64,000 bases of DNA from Hymenopellis radicata (taxonomy: Eukaryota > Basidiomycota > Agaricomycetes > Agaricales > Physalacriaceae): positions 1 through 64,000 of the forward strand of contig JADNRX010000006.1 in the NCBI GenBank assembly GCA_015501595.1, read 5' to 3'. Below are positions 21,259 through 33,018 of the stretch, in pieces. Made by a program: the position numbers and the translations under genes. How positions within the stretch are numbered: position 1 is the stretch's first letter; each line of letters opens with the position of its first letter. The notes under the pieces were generated by a model, which had not been told where the DNA came from, did not search any database, and saw only the letters and a list, made by a program, of their open reading frames with translations.

Positions 21259-24200
21259 ATGTATGCACCCCGAGCCCCGCTAGACGTGGAGATGCACCCC
21301 GACATCGGCGGCGAATCCAGTGCCCGACCAGCCAAGCGGCCCCGCGCCTGGCATGGCACCGACGATGGTTACCCGGATGCTGCGCCGCACTCACAGATGC
21401 TCAACGTTGGCGCGCCGTCGCGGTCGGGCCGCAGTGTGGATGTCCAGCCCCACGCTGCAAAACCAGATAAAGAGAGCGGTAGACGACTTTCCTGCAAGGA
21501 GTGCCGAAGGCCAGTAGCCATATCCTGCTCTTTGTTGCATTTTTCTGACGCCAGCAACAGACTCAAGTTGAAGGTGGGCTTTTTCCGGACGTATTTGAAC
21601 TTGTCATTGAATTTGTATTCTCCAAGTGCGATCGAGTTTTCCCCTGCCAGGCAAGTCGTCGCTTAGATTGTCGGCCGTATGTTCCTGAGGATCTGTATCT
21701 TACTCCAACCAGTCATGTAGAAAAAGAGGTTGTGCCGATATATGCCCCGAAGGTAACACTTTTTTTTTCTTGTTCGTAACCGCTTTGCCCTCAACGGATC
21801 CTGTCAGGTGCTTTGACTTCGGGTAGGGGAAGTCGGTGAGCGCAATCGTCCGTCCATTTGACGCGTCCACCAACGATCGCAAGCTTTATTCTCGCCAATA
21901 CGCAAGAATTACACGATAGGATCTCACAACTCGGTGACCGTGTCAGGCAGCTCGAGGACGGCCTTGGAGCTCTCCAGAGCACGGTATCGCACGAAACTCA
22001 CCCTCTCCTCACCCCCGAGCTCCTTCGCATTAAGAACGCACAACCATCCCATGTCTCCCCGGAGTCGCCGCTCAATGCTGCCCATCGCGATGAATCTCTC
22101 CGGAGCTCTGTTGACACCATGACCCTGAGTCCAAACAGGCCTCAGGCTCAGTCCGTTGATATTTCTATGGAGGTAAGAGCGAGGTAATCCCCTCATCCGC
22201 AAAAATAGTCTCTGAATCGATTTGTTTGCAGGGCCCGAATCTCATTGTCAGTCGTCTGAGTGGGCTCCTACTCGTTTACTCTGGCCTCACTTCTATTCTC
22301 TAGCCATATGGCGCCTTGGCGTCGCCGCCTGATATCAGCATTCCGAATGACATTCTGCGTCTCAGTGTGGGCTTTCCTTTCCCATGGACTGTGGATGTTC
22401 ACGTTCGTAAGCGGATACGGGACTGTCTACCGCCGCAGAACGAAGCCCAGGAGCTCTGCGAACAGGCATGCCACAACGCCCTCTGGCAGTAAGCGGTCTT
22501 TGAAATAAAGCTTGACTCTGACTGACATAATACTCGGTAGGTATAACCTTAATGCCTCTGATGTGTTTCTGAGAAATCTGCTCTTGCACTGTTACTCGCT
22601 GCCCATCGAGGATGTCAGTCCTCGGAAACTTGCTCTTCTCTTGATGATATTATCCATTGGCTCGCATGTCGATTTGACTCACCCCATAGGCCAAAATGTC
22701 TTGCATGGCGAAGCGTACCACCATCTCGCGCGCGCCGCTATCTGTGAGATACCGTTAATGGAGGAGCCCGATTTTGACGAACTGCATGCTTTGGTAAAAT
22801 TTTTGTCTGTTGTACGTCATGCCCGCTCTTGACCGGTCGTCTTGCAGTTTTTTATGGTTTATTACCACTTGGTATTCTCCGACAACAAAAAGGCCGTGGG
22901 ATATGCGTGGAATTTACTGGGCTTCATAACAAAGTTGGCGCAAGGGGTAAGCCCATCCTTCTTTTCCCTATGGAGAATCGTGCGTTTAAATTGATGCCAA
23001 CCCTGTCAGCTTGGTCTACGTGCGTATTTCTAGCTGTTTATCGTGGTCTGCGATTCGATGCCCTCTTAGATCGGGATGGCAGCAAAATGAAAGTGATCCC
23101 GGAGGAGGATGACAGACGCCGGTTTATCTTCTGGGAAATGATGAATCTAGATTGCCGGTTGGTGAGTAATTCCTTCGCATTTCCTCCGACATTGACTTAT
23201 GCGGATGGCGAACAGAGTTTGTCCCTCGGCCGTCCTCCCTCGATCTCCTTGGCTCATGTCGACTGTAAACGCCCGGATTACCACACTCAAGGAATGAGCA
23301 TATCAAGAGAAGAGATTCTATGTGAGCTTCCCCATGATTCCAGTCGAGAGCTTGCGACGAGCAATTCCTCAGATCACCAATGGAAAAATGGGTTCTTCGT
23401 CGACTGCTTAACTCCCGTATTAGAAGCCATGATAGCGGTCTCTCCTCCGGATTACCCCCTGATGATTGAACTGGACAACAAAGTTAGAGCATACGATATT
23501 CCACCGCTATTGGACGAACGCATTCAGTCGAGCGTCTCAACCCGTCTGCTTACGATGCAGCGTGGATTTGTGTCGACAAGTCGGGAGATTGCCCTGCTCC
23601 AGCTACATCGTCGCTACTTTACAGACGCGATGAACAACAGCCGGGATCCTTTCAGGTTCACCACAAGTACGCCCCCTCGGTCGTAGCCACTTACCTCGGC
23701 GCTTCAGCGCTCATCTCGACTGTCGAAGCGTTGTTCGAGAAGGAGCCGCAGTTAAGTGGTCGCTTCTTGTGTTTTTGGTTTAATGCATTCTCTGCCGCGG
23801 TAAGCATGTCTCCGAGAAGGTCTATTATTCGACCCTTACCCTTTCGTTTGTTGACAGATCACCTTGTCTCTGTTCGTCTCTCGCGCACCTGCCAGCCCCC
23901 TAGCAACGTACGCGCTCACAGACCTTGATCGCGTCCGAGCGCTATTCAATCGGGTGGCACCCGTTCTGCCATTCTGCGGGAAGGCTCTGGTGAGTCTATC
24001 AACCTTGACGTGCTTCCCCCCATATTGAGTCGGAGCCTTGCCGTGTTTAGCCTCTTTTAGTGAAGGTGGCTGACAAGTCCCGCAACCTTCATATGCAAGT
24101 GCGAAAGAACTCGCAGCTGGAAAACGGCAGTGACAGCTCCATGGGCGGCGTCGGATCGAGTCAGGCGGAAACGGGGCTTCCGCCGTCGTTTGTCGGAGCG

Positions 24201-24515
24201 CATTCGTCCATCTGTCAGTACGCGGAGCAGATCATGTCGACGCCGTCGATTTCAGAGGCATCGTCGCGGGTGTATGTGTCGCATCTGCAGACGGCCGTCT
24301 CGAACGAGGCGGCGATGTGGTTACCTGGGGTGTACGAGTTCACCAGCGCGGGGATTGGGCCAGAGGAGCGACATACTTTCCAGGCTGCAGCGCCCGTAGT
24401 TCCGCTACCCTTCTCACCGATGGACCCTCGGGTGGGCAAGCACGAGACTGTGAATTTTGACCATGGGGCGATTGCGGTGGACTTGACAGAGACGAGTTAT
24501 ATGGCGTGGTTCTAA
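21259..24515 (+). CDS. Zn2Cys6 fungal-specific transcription factor, copy 2
   Basis: Tandem paralogue of the gene at 17643. Start ATG 21259. The zinc cluster is SCKECRR + LKLK (13-base exon 21561-21573) + CDRVFPCQ (21627-21650) + SCRKRGCADICPEG (21713-21752), with all six Cys. Two of these introns use GC donors: 21510 (GCCAGT) and 21651 (GCAAGT). Linker FILANTQELHDRISQLGDRV, then a 15-base exon (22232-22246), the domain LPIEDVSPRKLALLLMILSI, and a 10-base exon at 23010-23019 that completes GLHRD. It ends in SYMAWF, TAA 24513-24515. Unlike copy 1 it has an extra intron after DELHAL and lacks the one before LLQLHRR. The frame breaks near 23653-23662: DPFR continues as KYAPSVVATYLGAS only after a shift. 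Either a sequence error or recent damage. Confidence 0.8.
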
Positions 24516-24762
24516 GCGACGGTATGATCTTGGGAGTGATTTTTGGTAACAAGTGCATTTAGCTGTCGAGGTTGCTGTTATTTTGCTGTGATAAATTATA
24601 GCTTTAGCGTACATATATTGGCGTAATTGGACTTTGTTGTCTACTGAATACAAGATATTTCTTCTTCTGGGAAAGCGGTGGCAGTGCAGCTTACATCATC
24701 AGAGTGAATACGCCACCTTCCTCCTCCCACCATCATTGCGTTAACTCACATTCCCAACCACA

Positions 24763-26024
24763 ATGGCCCGAATACGGGACGTGTGGGCACCGAACCTGGA
24801 CAGCGAGCTGCAGACGATCCGAGACGTTGTCGAGAAATACCCGTGTATTGCAATGGTCATTTCCGCCCTTTGAGCCACTTTTGAATTTGTTCAACTTTGT
24901 ACTCTTACAGGACACGGAATTCCCAGGGGTCGTCGCCCGGCCAATAGGCAGCTTCAAGACGTCGTCGGACTACCATTACCAGACCATGCGCTGCAACGTC
25001 GACCTGCTCAAGATCATACAGGTCGGCATCACGTTCGCGGACGAGGACGGCAACTTCCCGCCCGAGGGCTCGACGTGGCAGTTCAACTTTCGATTCAGCA
25101 TAAAGTGCGTCGCCGCCGCGCGCCTCCCGATCCACGCGTCTCTCCCCTTGCTGATTCAGTCTAGCGACGACATGTACGCCCCCGACTCGATAGAGCTCCT
25201 GCAAAAGTCCGGGCTCGACTTTCAGCGGCACGAGGAGATGGGCATAATGCCGCAGGATTTCGCAGAGGTCATGATCACATCGGGCATGGTCCTGGCCCCG
25301 GAGACGAAATGGGTGTCGTTCCACAGGTAAGCATATTCGCAGCGCGTTGCCCTGTTCCCCTCCCCTTTGGAACGGTCTAACGAACTAAGACTATGAACAC
25401 AGCGGCTATGATTTCGGCTATTTCGTAAAGCTTTTAACAGCCGAGTCCCTGCCCCGGTCGGAGGAAGAGTTCTTTGAGCTCCTGCACATATGGTTCCCAA
25501 CAGTTTACGACATAAAATTCATGATGCGCGCTTCCAAGGTTCTCAAGGGCGGTCTGCAGGACGTTGCTGATGATCTTGGAGTGCGTTTGCTGCCACCTTT
25601 TGTATATCCTGTCTTGCTAAAACATTTCACTCACTAGGTATTACGAATCGGAAACTCGCATACAGCAGGCTCTGATTCACTCCTCACCGCGTCGACGTTT
25701 TTCAAGATGCGCGAGCTCTACTTTGAAGACTCCATCAACGACGCAGAGTATTCTGGGAAGCTTTATGGCTTCGGTCAGACATTCCCTGTTACGAATGGGC
25801 TTGATCCAGGCAGAGGAGGTGCTACTATTGCAGAGCGGGAGGATCGGGGTATTCCCCAGTCTCATGCGCAGACCCCAGGTCAGATAGCTGCCATCGCACA
25901 GAACCCCGGCGTTGCAATGGGTATACCCATGCCGATACCCACGCCGTTACCAAATGGTGCATATGGACCTTTAGCACCAAACGGTCCGTATATGCGAACA
26001 GCGTTAGTGAGTGGAGGTCGTTGA
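24763..26024 (+). CDS. POP2: CCR4-NOT deadenylase subunit CAF1/POP2
   Basis: RNase D-type poly(A) nuclease that shortens mRNA tails, working with CCR4 on the NOT scaffold in the cytoplasm. It opens IRDVWAPNLDSELQTIRDVV, the classic start of the family. Catalytic acidic sites are visible: DTEFPGVVARP (DE), HSGYDFGYFVKLL (D) and HTAGSDSLLTASTFFKM (H/D). NDDMYAPDSIELLQKSGLDF is the helix region conserved in the family; the AG chosen at 25165 (TCTAG) is needed to restore it. Five exons. The C-terminus after GYGQTF-like FGQTFPVTNG is a Gln/Pro/Gly-rich tail with GIPMPIPTPLPNGAYGPL repeats. Stop TGA 26022-26024. About 330 residues. Confidence 0.92.
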
Positions 26025-26213
26025 CGCGGTTTACGTTTCTCGTGCTTTCTTTGGTTGTTATCGCTTTGTGTACAGAGTATATGTATCTCTTTATGTTTAT
26101 TCTCAGTTCCATTCTATCCTTTCAAAGTTCCATGTTTGTAAAACTACACATCCGGACGAACAATGTTGGTACACTAATATCACTCTCACAGCTGGAAAAA
26201 AATGTTACATTGA

Positions 26214-27033
26214 TTACTTGGCATTCTCTTTCATCTCTTCAGTTGGAAACGCGGAAAACATGTCTTTCAGCTTGTCAATGGGCATCGTCATAAAGCCGAC
26301 CAAGGTCTCATATGGAGGCTTGTTGGGAGCGGATGGGTGAGCACTACAAAAGTTGAGGGATTGCAACCCGAATGGGAATGGGAAGAACATACCGCGTAGG
26401 AACAAACTTTTTAGTCCTCGTAAAAGAACTCGCCGCAGTGATACTATCCTCGCGACCAAGAAGAGGCTCCAGCGCAGGAAGATCATTCTGCTCCTCGCTG
26501 TCGTTGTGCTTGCGGAGATGCTCCATTACTTTCTTCAGCTTTTCCTGGTGATCGGGCGAGCCGGGCTGGATAGATTCGAGCTCGTTGAGCATGACTTTGA
26601 CTTGCTGCAATGCGCATGGGTCAGCCAGGGATAACCGAACGGTGCACGGCGCACTTGATGTTCAGCTCGGTCTCCGTCTGTGAGCTTCACGCCCTGGTCG
26701 CCCATGTACTTCTCCATCAGCGGATACACGACAATCTCTTCTCCGACTGCATGGCGGGCAATCTCCCAAGTCAACTGCCGCGCCCAGCGGCCCATCTCGT
26801 CGGGATTGCCGTTCGCCTTGACATAATTATCATAATACTCGTACATCTAACGCGAATTGAGAAACTGAGCAAGACCCAAAGACAAACGCGCTACATACCT
26901 CCTCATGATCCTCCTTGATAGCAGCGGTCAAAGTTTGTTGCTTCGTAGCCATAGTTCTGAGAGAAACGGGATATACCAAAGGACGTGCGCGGGCGACTTT
27001 ACTACAGCAAGACAAGAGGGGGCGGGACAACAT
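26214..27033 (-). CDS. Hemerythrin-like HHE cation-binding protein
   Basis: Four-helix bundle with histidine/carboxylate ligands, normally binding non-haem iron and sometimes O2 or NO. Ligand motifs in order: IKEDHEE, ARHAVGEEIVVYPLMEKY (H-x3-E), DRAEHQQVKVMLNEL, MEHLRKHNDSEEQNDLPAL. Four exons; joins at EDHEE|MYEYYDN, AEHQ|QVKV and VPTR|AHPSAPNK keep frame. Start: ATG 27033 gives MLSRPLLSCCSKVARARPLV, an Arg-rich presequence-like stretch; a second in-frame ATG 28 codons later gives MATKQQTLTAAI, the usual start of cytosolic members. So a mitochondrial and a cytosolic form are both possible. It ends EEMKENAK, TAA at 26214. Convergent with POP2, 189 bases apart. Confidence 0.88.
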
Positions 27034-28474
27034 GAAAGACCGGTAAGATACTGCAGTATATAAAGGCGCCCAGTTGTCTGCGATTCTGCGAAGAGCATGA
27101 CATCATGAGGAAGTAATAGGTCGTCAGATCGCGAGAAGAAGTTGGAACGCGTCACAGAAGAATTAAACAGCCAGCCAAGTTTCGAGTACTAGGTGCAGAC
27201 ATTGAGGGAGAATACTTAACCCTGGAGAATCGGTGACTAGATGAAGAATTATACAGACGAGGGTGGCTTACAGGCAAGAAGAACACTGCCTTTTATACAA
27301 CTTTTATAGAACCACCATCAAGCCACGTGCCACGTGCCACGACAGCAAGTTCGCCACGGCCCGCAAATTGCCTCTCGCCAGGTCGGGATAGTCGACGCAG
27401 TCATCCATCGCAGAAGTATGGCAATGGTACTCTGATTTAATCTTCTCAGCTCCCAATTAACCACACTTAGCGACGAGATTGCGGCCGACGATGCCTCCGC
27501 GAAAGAGTTCATTTTGAAACGGACGGCGCGAGTTGAGAGAGAGAAGAATAAATGCGTATGTGGTCCCCCCGTCATGGTTTCTTTTATATGCTCTCGGCAT
27601 GCCCCACGCGCGCGCGGTGCTGAGTTCCATATGTTCCGTGCTCTTCGTGGCGAGGAGAAATATTATGATATCAGTGCAGGCAAGCACGCCCACCGATCCC
27701 ACCTAGGGTCACTGTTTTTCTGACATCAAGTCCAGGCTTCCATTGCGGCCGTTTTCGTAGCAGTCCCGCTGAATTGAGAGCAACGGTTCAGGACCCGCTG
27801 CGCGTTCATTTAACCGTTTGGAGAACGGGAAGGGCGGTCCCATCGTTCTATCATCCTCATAGTACACAATTGTGTTAGTCAGTAGTTCGCGATCTTTTTC
27901 TCTCGCTGCCAAAGTCCACGCGTGTAGGACTGTCCAAAAGTCAACCTCTGTATGTTCTCTGACATGTGTGGAATCACGGCACGGCCTGCCTTCGTTAATA
28001 TAGCCTGATTCGACTTCCCGCCGACGCAATGCACGCATGGGAGACGGAAAGCATGCTACATCGATGCCTAGCTCCCAGTATCCCCGGAGCGCCATAGGGC
28101 AGAGACGTCAGGGAGGTTAATTCATTTGCTTAGCCTGTTCCACCAGTTTGGCGCTCCGTACAGCATACTTATAACCAGCGCGCGCCACGGAAAGGAACAG
28201 GTGTTTCGCGACAGTCCGGCGGCACGAATGGGACGCCTAAATGGCAAGGAACGCGCAGATGACCACTGGACTGAAAGCAACGACTAAATGCCACCGCTGT
28301 CACGAATGTCCGTAACCAACCCTCGTCAGTGTCGACACAATTAACTGACAGGACAGGCTTGTCGGACTTTCGCGATCCTGGCTCAGGAAAACCGTTGAAG
28401 CACGACAGAAACTAACGGGGAGATCGACCCATTTTGATAAGCGTTCATTCAATCAAACACTCTATGTCACGCGT
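27034..28474. other. Intergenic between HHE and BZZ1 genes
   Basis: The first part is the HHE promoter. Apart from the small minus frame at 27709-28095, listed separately, I see no motif. The 27100-27720 part has only shadows. Confidence 0.45.
27709..28095 (-). CDS. Possible hypothetical protein, 128 residues
   Basis: Single open frame from a true ATG (28095) to TGA at 27709. It contains REHTEVDFWTVLHAWTLAAR and NTIVYYEDD. No signal peptide, membrane segment or known motif. Its isolation and lack of introns in an intron-rich genome argue against it; its length and ordinary amino-acid mix argue for it. Not recognised. Confidence 0.25.
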   Translation of the reverse strand: MALRGYWELGIDVACFPSPMRALRRREVESGYINEGRPCRDSTHVREHTEVDFWTVLHAWTLAAREKDRELLTNTIVYYEDDRTMGPPFPFSKRLNERAAGPEPLLSIQRDCYENGRNGSLDLMSEKQ

Positions 28475-31400
28475 TCAAGCCGGCTCTACCTGTGTTTTCA
28501 AAGTACGTTAGAGAAAGACTGATGTGGTGGTGTGTCATGATACGTACATAGTTGCTTGGGAAGATGCCCCTCTGGCGGGCGGAATTGAACCCTGACATTT
28601 AAGGTTAACAAAATCACAGGCTCAACTCGGACATGAGGTCCAGGACTTACCCTCCCACCATCCATCACCGTAATGTCGTCCACCGGTTGGCCCACTCGAG
28701 AGTTCGATCATCTCCCCATCCGCGAGGCTGATCTCGTCTGATCCCCGTGCCACATATTGGTAAATAGCTCTCACTGTGGTCCAGCAGTTAACAACCGGAG
28801 ACGCAACACAATCCAGGACGCACCAAACTCTCCAGAACCTTGAGACGAGAAGGACGACGCAGTCGGCGTGACATTTCCGGCTCCCAGCTTCGTCGTACTC
28901 CAGATAACTCGCTGGCACCAAGCCGTCTCATTTCCGCGAGTATCCGCGACTTTCACCCAACCGGACCCATCATCAGGCTCCATCACTTTTACAACCTCTC
29001 CGTCTAGATACAGGTAAGTTGATACACCATCAGCAACGAGCTCTCACGACACACCCTTCACGGTGAGCTCGAACTCCGAAGAAGCAGCAAAGTCAAAGAC
29101 GACTCGGGCGGTGGGATACCTCATATCCTCTTCGTGTGTCGAGTGTACGAAAGATGACGGAGTGGGTGTTTGAGGTGTCCTTGGAGCTGGGACTCGATGA
29201 GCAAAGTTGCGCAAAGGAGAAGACGATGCACCGACATATGGTTGATGGCGAACTCGGCGACTTTCTTGAGAGTACCGATGACGCCCGAGAAACAGTCCCA
29301 TGTTGACAGTCAGCAGGAACCTAGGGGGACATTCACTTTGGGGGCCATCATGGAGACCAACGTGTATCACCTTCAGTTCACACTTTGAGTGAACGCAGAG
29401 TCCGCAAGCTTTGCACGTTTTGCCTTGTTTACTAAGTCCCCAGATCGAGGCCTAAACCTTAAGGCTTAATTGGCTTGATTTAAGGCACTCGTGTAGCTGA
29501 CCTTGCAATAACCACACGTCGTGGGGATGGAGAAGGAAGAACTCTTGAACGTGTGGGTGTCTGGGCACCAACATCGTCTGATAGACGTTAGCAGAGTTGA
29601 CGATGAGAAGTAACAGAAGACTCGCCTCCAATGGCAGACTCTATAACGTCCAATCTCGGCCTCCAATATGCACTCCGAAGAACCAAAGTGTGCCAACTGA
29701 TGTCGACTTTCCATATAACTCTATTGCTTTCATTAACGACGTAGTGAATTGTTCGGGAAAATGGCGTACGTCAGATATCTCATCAATATTTCCCAATGAG
29801 TGCTCTGTTTCGTAGGCTTCAGCAAGTTTAGAAAACTTTTCTACGTCTCTTCCTGGATTTATCGTAAGAATGAGAACGTAAAAACAACAAAACCATGTAC
29901 GCTTGGTCTCCATTCAGAGGAGTAAGCTCTTGCAGCTTTATTCTGCCTTTTGTAAGTTTGTTCTGGAGGAAGACTTTTGGTGCAGGATCGACGTTAAGTT
30001 CATCCTGTGCGCCACGCCCCTTGAATAGAATTAGGCTGACTTCCAGGAAAGCGCTTACCGTATCGTAGAATGTGGCACAAGGCTCGAATTTCCAGTCATT
30101 CGGAGCAGTAAACGCCCGGATGTTGTAGTCGATGAAAAGACCTTGGTCCCCGGCAACATTTATTTCTGAAAGTGCACGCTCTACGGAGACTAAGCGGCCT
30201 TTCAGGACATCAAGGTGGTTAGTCTGTAAAACTTGGGCATGCTGCAAGGTCTTTTGTAAAACGCCCTAGAAGTTTCGCTTGTAGTATTTCTGCGTAAATC
30301 CACGGCGTCTGAGCATCTGAACACGACAGCGGCCGCAGGAATCACATACGCAGTTTGCTACATTTCGAAGTTAGTCCCAGTCTAATGAACAGGAGATTCG
30401 ACGTACGTCCTCAAGGTCTGGCAGATCTTGACTGTAGAACTTGTCTTTGATCTTGTTCGAGATGGCAGTGGATATGATATATGTGCTGACGAAGATGTAA
30501 GCGTTGATTCTGAACAATAGAAAGCCGCGGACTTCTTGCAATTTAGCATGTCGTTTTCTCTGTTGATCAGCCTGTCGCGCAATGCGTTCCGCGTGTCTGT
30601 CGTCGTGAGCACGGCCCTAGAAGACGCTATCAGGTGCCTTGGTGCATACTGAATGAGATGACAAACCTGCTTCTGGCGATGGAGGTCTACATCTCCGCAT
30701 TCCTCGTCGTACTGGCATCGATTACGGTCATTAGGGCGTCCTCGGCAATTAGATTACTCCCACCTTTTGCTTCGCCTGCCTCGGGAGTCAGATTGTGTGC
30801 AGAATGGTACACATCAGAGAAGAGAAGTTCTGACCTTCAAACGGTCGGCGTAGGTACGATCCCTGTCGGCGACTAGTTTCTGAAAGAATTGCATTTCCTA
30901 AAGAGCGCATCGTCAGAACGAAACAATGTATTCGCAGGTCAGTCAATCGAAACCTTCTTCTTGGTTTCGTCGTTGGTCCGCGTGACGACCTTCAAAACGT
31001 CGACCACTTGAGAAGAGAGGGCATCAGCGACGTTTAGATGATCGTCGGCAGTACTGGACATGGATTCAATAATTTGGTCATAAGCCTTGTTGAGTGTGCT
31101 AAATGAAGGGGAAATCAGGGCGAGACTAGGTATCGTTTGGTTAGAACGTACTTTCTGCTTCAAGGCGGACTCGTCCCAAGCCTTTGTTGGCTCGTCCGCA
31201 AGGATGAATGAGGCCTCCATTCTGGCTTTCTTCTCTGCTGCCTTCTTTGTCAGGGTCTGGAGCTTGGCAGCATATTCTCGCTCTAGAGTTACCCGATCTC
31301 TGTACAAATCCCGTACCTAGGTTTCACACACGCGTCAAATGTGCGCGTAGTCCGTAGTCATCGAACCTACATCACTGATCAGCTCAAGATGGGAGTCGAA

Positions 31401-31521
31401 GAGTGTTGCTATTCTTTCGACTTGATCCTGTCAGATGTTTGATTAGAAAGGTCCGTGCGCCGGGTTACCCTGTCGAACGAACAGGTAGTGCACGGCCGTA
31501 GCTTTGACTGGATGACGCCAT
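28475..31521 (-). CDS. BZZ1: BZZ1-type F-BAR, C1 and double-SH3 protein
   Basis: Links membrane curvature to actin assembly at endocytic sites (yeast Bzz1 activates Las17/WASP). Start ATG 31521: MASSSQSYGRALPDQVERIA, then F-BAR sequence RDLYRDRVTLEREYAAKLQT and NTYIISTAISNKIKDKFYSQ. A 12-base exon (30785-30774, AKQK) bridges ADRLK and YDEECGDV. C1 zinc finger: HTFKSSSFSIPTTCGYCKAS, KTCKACGLCVHSKCELK. The two SH3 domains include YPTARVVFDFAASSEFELTV...EPDDGSGWVKVADTRGNE and VRAIYQYVARGSDEISLADG...GWWEG-FNSARQRGIFPSNY. Ends VEPA, TGA 28475-28477. Frame breaks: a 1-base shift near 30557-30563 (ADQQ to ENDMLNCKN), and a local shift at about 28875-28926 where GLVPASYLEYDEAG sits out of frame and the frame then returns. 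Either sequence errors or a damaged gene. Confidence 0.8.
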
Positions 31522-33018
31522 AATTGCTCCTTCGCCAGCGAAACCGGACGGTAAACAGTAGAAACCGATCCTCCGATACAGACAAAGTGGTGGTTCAAAA
31601 CGAAGCTGATGTCATGCGACCGTGGCTGTACACTGCTATCAGCACACGGAGCAATACGCCTAGACGAGCGGAATTTCGTACAAGATTAACATACATAACG
31701 TGCATATGGACTGTAAGCATCCGTTGGGCCAGGTTCACGGCTTCGGTGTGTCGGGCAGAATGCAGAAAAGCTGACAGAAAGTAACGTTCTAATCCCGCCT
31801 CTCTGCAACTGACCAGAGACTATCGGCCTTCTTGCGTCGGCGTGTGCTCTAAATAACCTTACAATCCGAGGTAGTCGAAGTAAGTGGAGGTGAAAAATCT
31901 TCCAATGTCCTCACTTTCGCGCATTCGATTCATAGTCCTACAGTGACGACATATTTAATATCATCAGGCATAGACGAGGCGGGCTTCTGAGGATCGCATC
32001 AGCGGCTCTCCAATATTACACCTACAACAACGACTAGGAGCGCACTTAAGTAGTTAGTACGTACGATCACGGAGAAATTTACCTTGCGAATGGAAGAACG
32101 ACACGAGTGCGCAGCAGCAGCGTCGATTAAGGACTGTTCCGATTCACAAGGGTTCGAGGGAAGACACACGAAGGCTCTGTCGTATCTTCCTTAGAGAGAA
32201 ATTTCTAGAGCCGCTGCCACTTGTGCTCCTCTGTTAATATCAATTGGGCATACACGCAGTAAAGAAGCCTGCAACCGCGCAGGAGATCATAGATCCAGCA
32301 CCCAAGATAGATGTAGTGCCAGATGAAAGCTCCTCCTTCAACGTTGGGACGGACGAAAAGGTGGCGGCCGGCATCTGCCTTGATTAGATAACAGATCATC
32401 GAGAACGTAACAATCGATTTCCAACTTGGACTGCTCCACTCAAGCGGAATGAAGCATGGCAAGTAGACCGCCATTGATCTGGCGGAAAACGTGCTTGGCT
32501 ATACGAGATATGAGATCCAATGTACCGGCATCCCGCATCATGAGGACCTCTCCATCTAGCCAAGCCATGGTCTAGGACTAGTGGAGTTCATGGTCGACAG
32601 TGTGTCCGAAATACCATCTCCGCGGTCCGAAGACGCTGTGGCGAGCCTTTGTCCATTTTGTCTTCCTTGTCCGCGCCGCACTCTTTTTGATGGATGGATT
32701 TACCGGAAGCTCCATCGCGACACGCCTGGGAGTTAGTCACCTCCTTGCGACCTTGACTAACCTTCTTATGTTTACGGCCCTCTCATGCCAGCTATGCCGG
32801 ATGCACACCTTGCGCTGAAACTGGGGTTCAAATAAGATTTTCCCCGACCGACTTCGGGTGACCGGTCTGCACGCGATTATGAAGTATAACGTACTTCGCT
32901 CTGGTATATAAACCTCTTGCATGTCCTACCAAATGTCATCGTCGAGCCACCTCTCATACTCGTCTTCGCCTCGCGTCTCTCCTCCTACGATCTTCCGTGA
33001 CCACACTCTCATACCACC
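31522..33018. other. No gene supported
   Basis: Promoter of BZZ1 at the left. On the minus strand 32580-32205 a hydrophobic open piece (AWLDGEVLMMRDAGTLDLIS; later FIWHYIYLGCWIYDLLRG) looks like a remnant of a membrane protein, but it has stops between its parts and no family I can name. About 200 bases before 33018 is the promoter of the barwin-like gene. Confidence 0.4.

Noticed and set aside
21627..21752. Loss of zinc ligands in Zn2Cys6 copy 2
   Set aside because: A straight reading loses Cys and changes frame, but the GC-AG intron at 21651-21712 restores SCRKRGCADICPEG and the full cluster.
22260..22508. Membrane-like frame inside Zn2Cys6 copy 2
   Set aside because: It is a shadow frame; the exon in the proper frame reads PYGALASPPDISIPNDILRL and joins both neighbours.
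28560..28620. tRNA-like B-box string (GGTTCAATTCC on the minus strand)
   Set aside because: It is part of the last SH3 exon of BZZ1 (FNSARQRGIFPSNY); no cloverleaf can be drawn around it.
31524..31784. Plus-strand frame upstream of BZZ1
   Set aside because: Lies in the BZZ1 promoter, begins with a non-ATG codon and has no motif.
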